From the NCBI GenBank assembly GCA_012517025.1, contig JAAYVT010000197.1, positions 1 to 14,680 of the forward strand: a stretch of 14,680 nucleotides of DNA. The letters run 5' to 3'. Made by a program: the position numbers and the translations under genes. The notes under the pieces are model-generated. The model was not told where the DNA came from. It saw nothing but the letters and a program-made list of their open reading frames with translations, and ran no database searches. Shown here one piece after another: positions 13,015 to 14,680 of the stretch (the stretch's first letter is position 1; each line of letters starts with the position of its first letter). This DNA comes from Phyllobacteriaceae bacterium (GTDB lineage: Bacteria > Pseudomonadota > Alphaproteobacteria > Rhizobiales > Ancalomicrobiaceae).

Positions 13015-13710
13015 TCACACCGCGATCTTGGCGCGGACCGCCTCCGGGTCGACGTCGTCCTTCGAGCCTTCGATCACCACCTCGCCGCGATCGAGCACGG
13101 TGTAGTGGTCGGCGAGGTCGCGGGCGAAATCGAAATACTGCTCGACCAGCACGATCGCCATCGTGCCTTTGCCGCGCAGATATTCGAGCGCTCGGCCGAT
13201 GTCTTTGATGATCGAGGGCTGGATGCCCTCGGTCGGCTCGTCGAGGACGAGCAGGCGCGGCTTGGTGACCAGCGCCCGGCCGATCGCGAGCTGCTGCTGC
13301 TGGCCGCCGGAGAGGTCGCCGCCGCGCCGCCGCATCATGTCGCCGAGCACGGGAAAGAGCTCGAACACCTCGTCGGGGATCTGGCGCTCGGACCGCGGCA
13401 GACAGGCGAAGCCGGTGCGCAGGTTCTCCTCGACGGTGAGGAGCGGGAAGATCTCGCGGCCCTGCGGCACGAAGGCGATGCCGGCGCGGGCGCGGTCGTA
13501 GGTGGCGGTGTGGCCGAGATCGGCGCCTTCCCAGGTGATGCGACCCTTGGCGATCGGCTTCTGGCCGACGATGGCGCGCATCAGCGAGGTCTTGCCGACG
13601 CCGTTGCGGCCGAGCACGCAGGTGATCTCGCCGACCTTGGCGGTGGTGGAGACCGAGCGCAGGGCCTGGGCGGCGCCGTAGAAGAGATCGACGTTTTCGA
13701 CGGTCAGCAT
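13015..13710 (-). CDS. urtE: Urea ABC transporter ATP-binding subunit UrtE
   Basis: This 231-residue cytoplasmic ATPase belongs to the LivF-like branch and powers urea import with UrtA-D. The Walker A motif is GRNGVGKT (34-41), the Q-loop glutamine is in FVPQGREIFP (Gln83), the ABC signature is LSGGQ (133-137, followed by a QQQ run) and Walker B is LLVLDEPTEG (153-162). The switch region reads LVEQ, as in LivF-type subunits, so the missing histidine is normal. FYGAAQALRSV and GREIFPLLTVEENL are typical of UrtE. The start lies three bases after the urtD stop, so translation is probably coupled. It is the last urt gene and converges on the DUF4405 gene. Urt systems are usually induced under nitrogen limitation, but no regulatory site is visible here. 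A branched-chain amino acid transporter is the alternative; the UrtD partner makes urea much more likely. Confidence 0.92.
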   Translation of the reverse strand: MLTVENVDLFYGAAQALRSVSTTAKVGEITCVLGRNGVGKTSLMRAIVGQKPIAKGRITWEGADLGHTATYDRARAGIAFVPQGREIFPLLTVEENLRTGFACLPRSERQIPDEVFELFPVLGDMMRRRGGDLSGGQQQQLAIGRALVTKPRLLVLDEPTEGIQPSIIKDIGRALEYLRGKGTMAIVLVEQYFDFARDLADHYTVLDRGEVVIEGSKDDVDPEAVRAKIAV

Positions 13711-13713
13711 GAC

Positions 13714-14478
<765 letters not shown>

Positions 14479-14490
14479 CTCGGGGTCCTC

Positions 14491-14535
14491 GCGAGTGTCG
14501 TGGGGGCGAGTGTCGTCGGGGCGAGCGTCGTCGGG
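14491..14535. repeat. Three tandem 15-bp repeats between urtC and urtD
   Basis: The units GCGAGTGTCGTGGGG (14491-14505), GCGAGTGTCGTCGGG (14506-14520) and GCGAGCGTCGTCGGG (14521-14535) follow each other without a gap and differ by one substitution between neighbours. They fill most of the gap between the urtC stop and the urtD start. The frame leading into urtD stays open through them (as PDDAR/PDDTR/PHDTR) but offers no start codon, so they are probably untranslated. Confidence 0.88.
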
Positions 14536-14542
14536 CGGCGCG

Positions 14543-14680
14543 TCATTCGGCCGGGGCCGGGGTCGGATCGACGTCGGCGGGCGGCCGCGCCTTGCGTTTG
14601 GCCCACAGGTCCTCGACCGTGCCGACGATGCCGCGCGGCAGGAACAGGGTCACCAGCACGAACAGCGCACCGAGGGCGAA
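14543..14680 (-). CDS. urtC: Urea ABC transporter permease UrtC, C-terminal fragment
   Basis: Forty-five C-terminal residues are visible, running off the right edge. They comprise the end of a hydrophobic helix and the motif FALGALFVLVTLFLPRGIVG, typical of the last membrane segment of UrtC/LivM permeases. A charged tail follows (EDLWAKRKARPP...) with a short Pro/Ala end. UrtC forms the membrane channel for urea together with UrtB. The stop lies 64 bases before urtD, consistent with the usual order urtA-B-C-D-E. Only the fragment is visible; the assignment rests on the C-terminal motif plus urtD and urtE immediately downstream. Confidence 0.88.
   Translation of the reverse strand, partial: FALGALFVLVTLFLPRGIVGTVEDLWAKRKARPPADVDPTPAPAE

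Noticed and set aside
13015..13710. Missing H-loop histidine in UrtE as a sign of inactivity
   Set aside because: LivF/UrtE-type subunits commonly have Glu-Gln at this place, so this is normal for the family.
14479..14542. Pentapeptide-repeat N-terminal extension of UrtD encoded by the tandem repeats
   Set aside because: The frame is open, but no ATG, GTG or TTG occurs in it before urtC coding sequence, and a ribosome-binding site precedes the ATG at 14478.

Overview
The window is a high-GC chromosomal segment (about two thirds G+C by eye, with strong G/C third-position bias and long spurious antisense frames). It is most consistent with an alphaproteobacterium of the Hyphomicrobiales/Rhizobiales type. 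The gene content fits this: a flagellar fliK-like end followed by a free-standing FlhB C-terminal-domain protein, an IalB-family periplasmic protein, a PleD-architecture protein and a urtCDE urea transporter. I see no tRNA, rRNA, CRISPR array, insertion sequence or phage gene.

Layout. 1-464 (+): the 3' end of a probable flagellar hook-length gene, carrying a perfect 30-bp palindrome, then a small FlhB-C-like gene. 517-1677 (-): argE-type deacetylase. 1777-6226: an envelope-glycan cluster with a YfhO-family multipass membrane protein and a polyprenyl-phosphate-type GT2 glycosyltransferase (both -, overlapping) and a divergent ChbG/HpnK (YdjC/NaxD-like) deacetylase (+). 6197-11179 (-): a probable operon of a YejA-like periplasmic oligopeptide-binding protein, an adenylate-forming-enzyme homologue with eroded catalytic motifs, and a PleD-like protein whose two receiver domains and GGDEF active site are all degenerate but whose RxxD inhibitory site is kept. 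11180-11528: a divergent intergenic region. 11529-13005 (+): an IalB-family protein, a very strong stem-loop terminator, a hairpin-rich leader and a small DUF4405 membrane protein. 13015-14680 (-): urtE, urtD and the end of urtC.

How the genes work together. The GT2 enzyme probably loads a sugar onto a polyprenyl phosphate, the deacetylase may trim its N-acetyl group in the cytoplasm, and the YfhO protein may use the lipid-linked sugar on the outer face. This mirrors the known FlmF2-NaxD-FlmK and CsbB-YfhO logics, but this particular combination is inferred. The SBP/adenylation-like/PleD-like operon contains two likely pseudoenzymes, and the PleD-like product looks like a candidate c-di-GMP receptor rather than a cyclase. 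The urt genes encode the cytoplasmic ATPases and part of one permease of a urea ABC importer; urtA and urtB would lie upstream, beyond the right edge.
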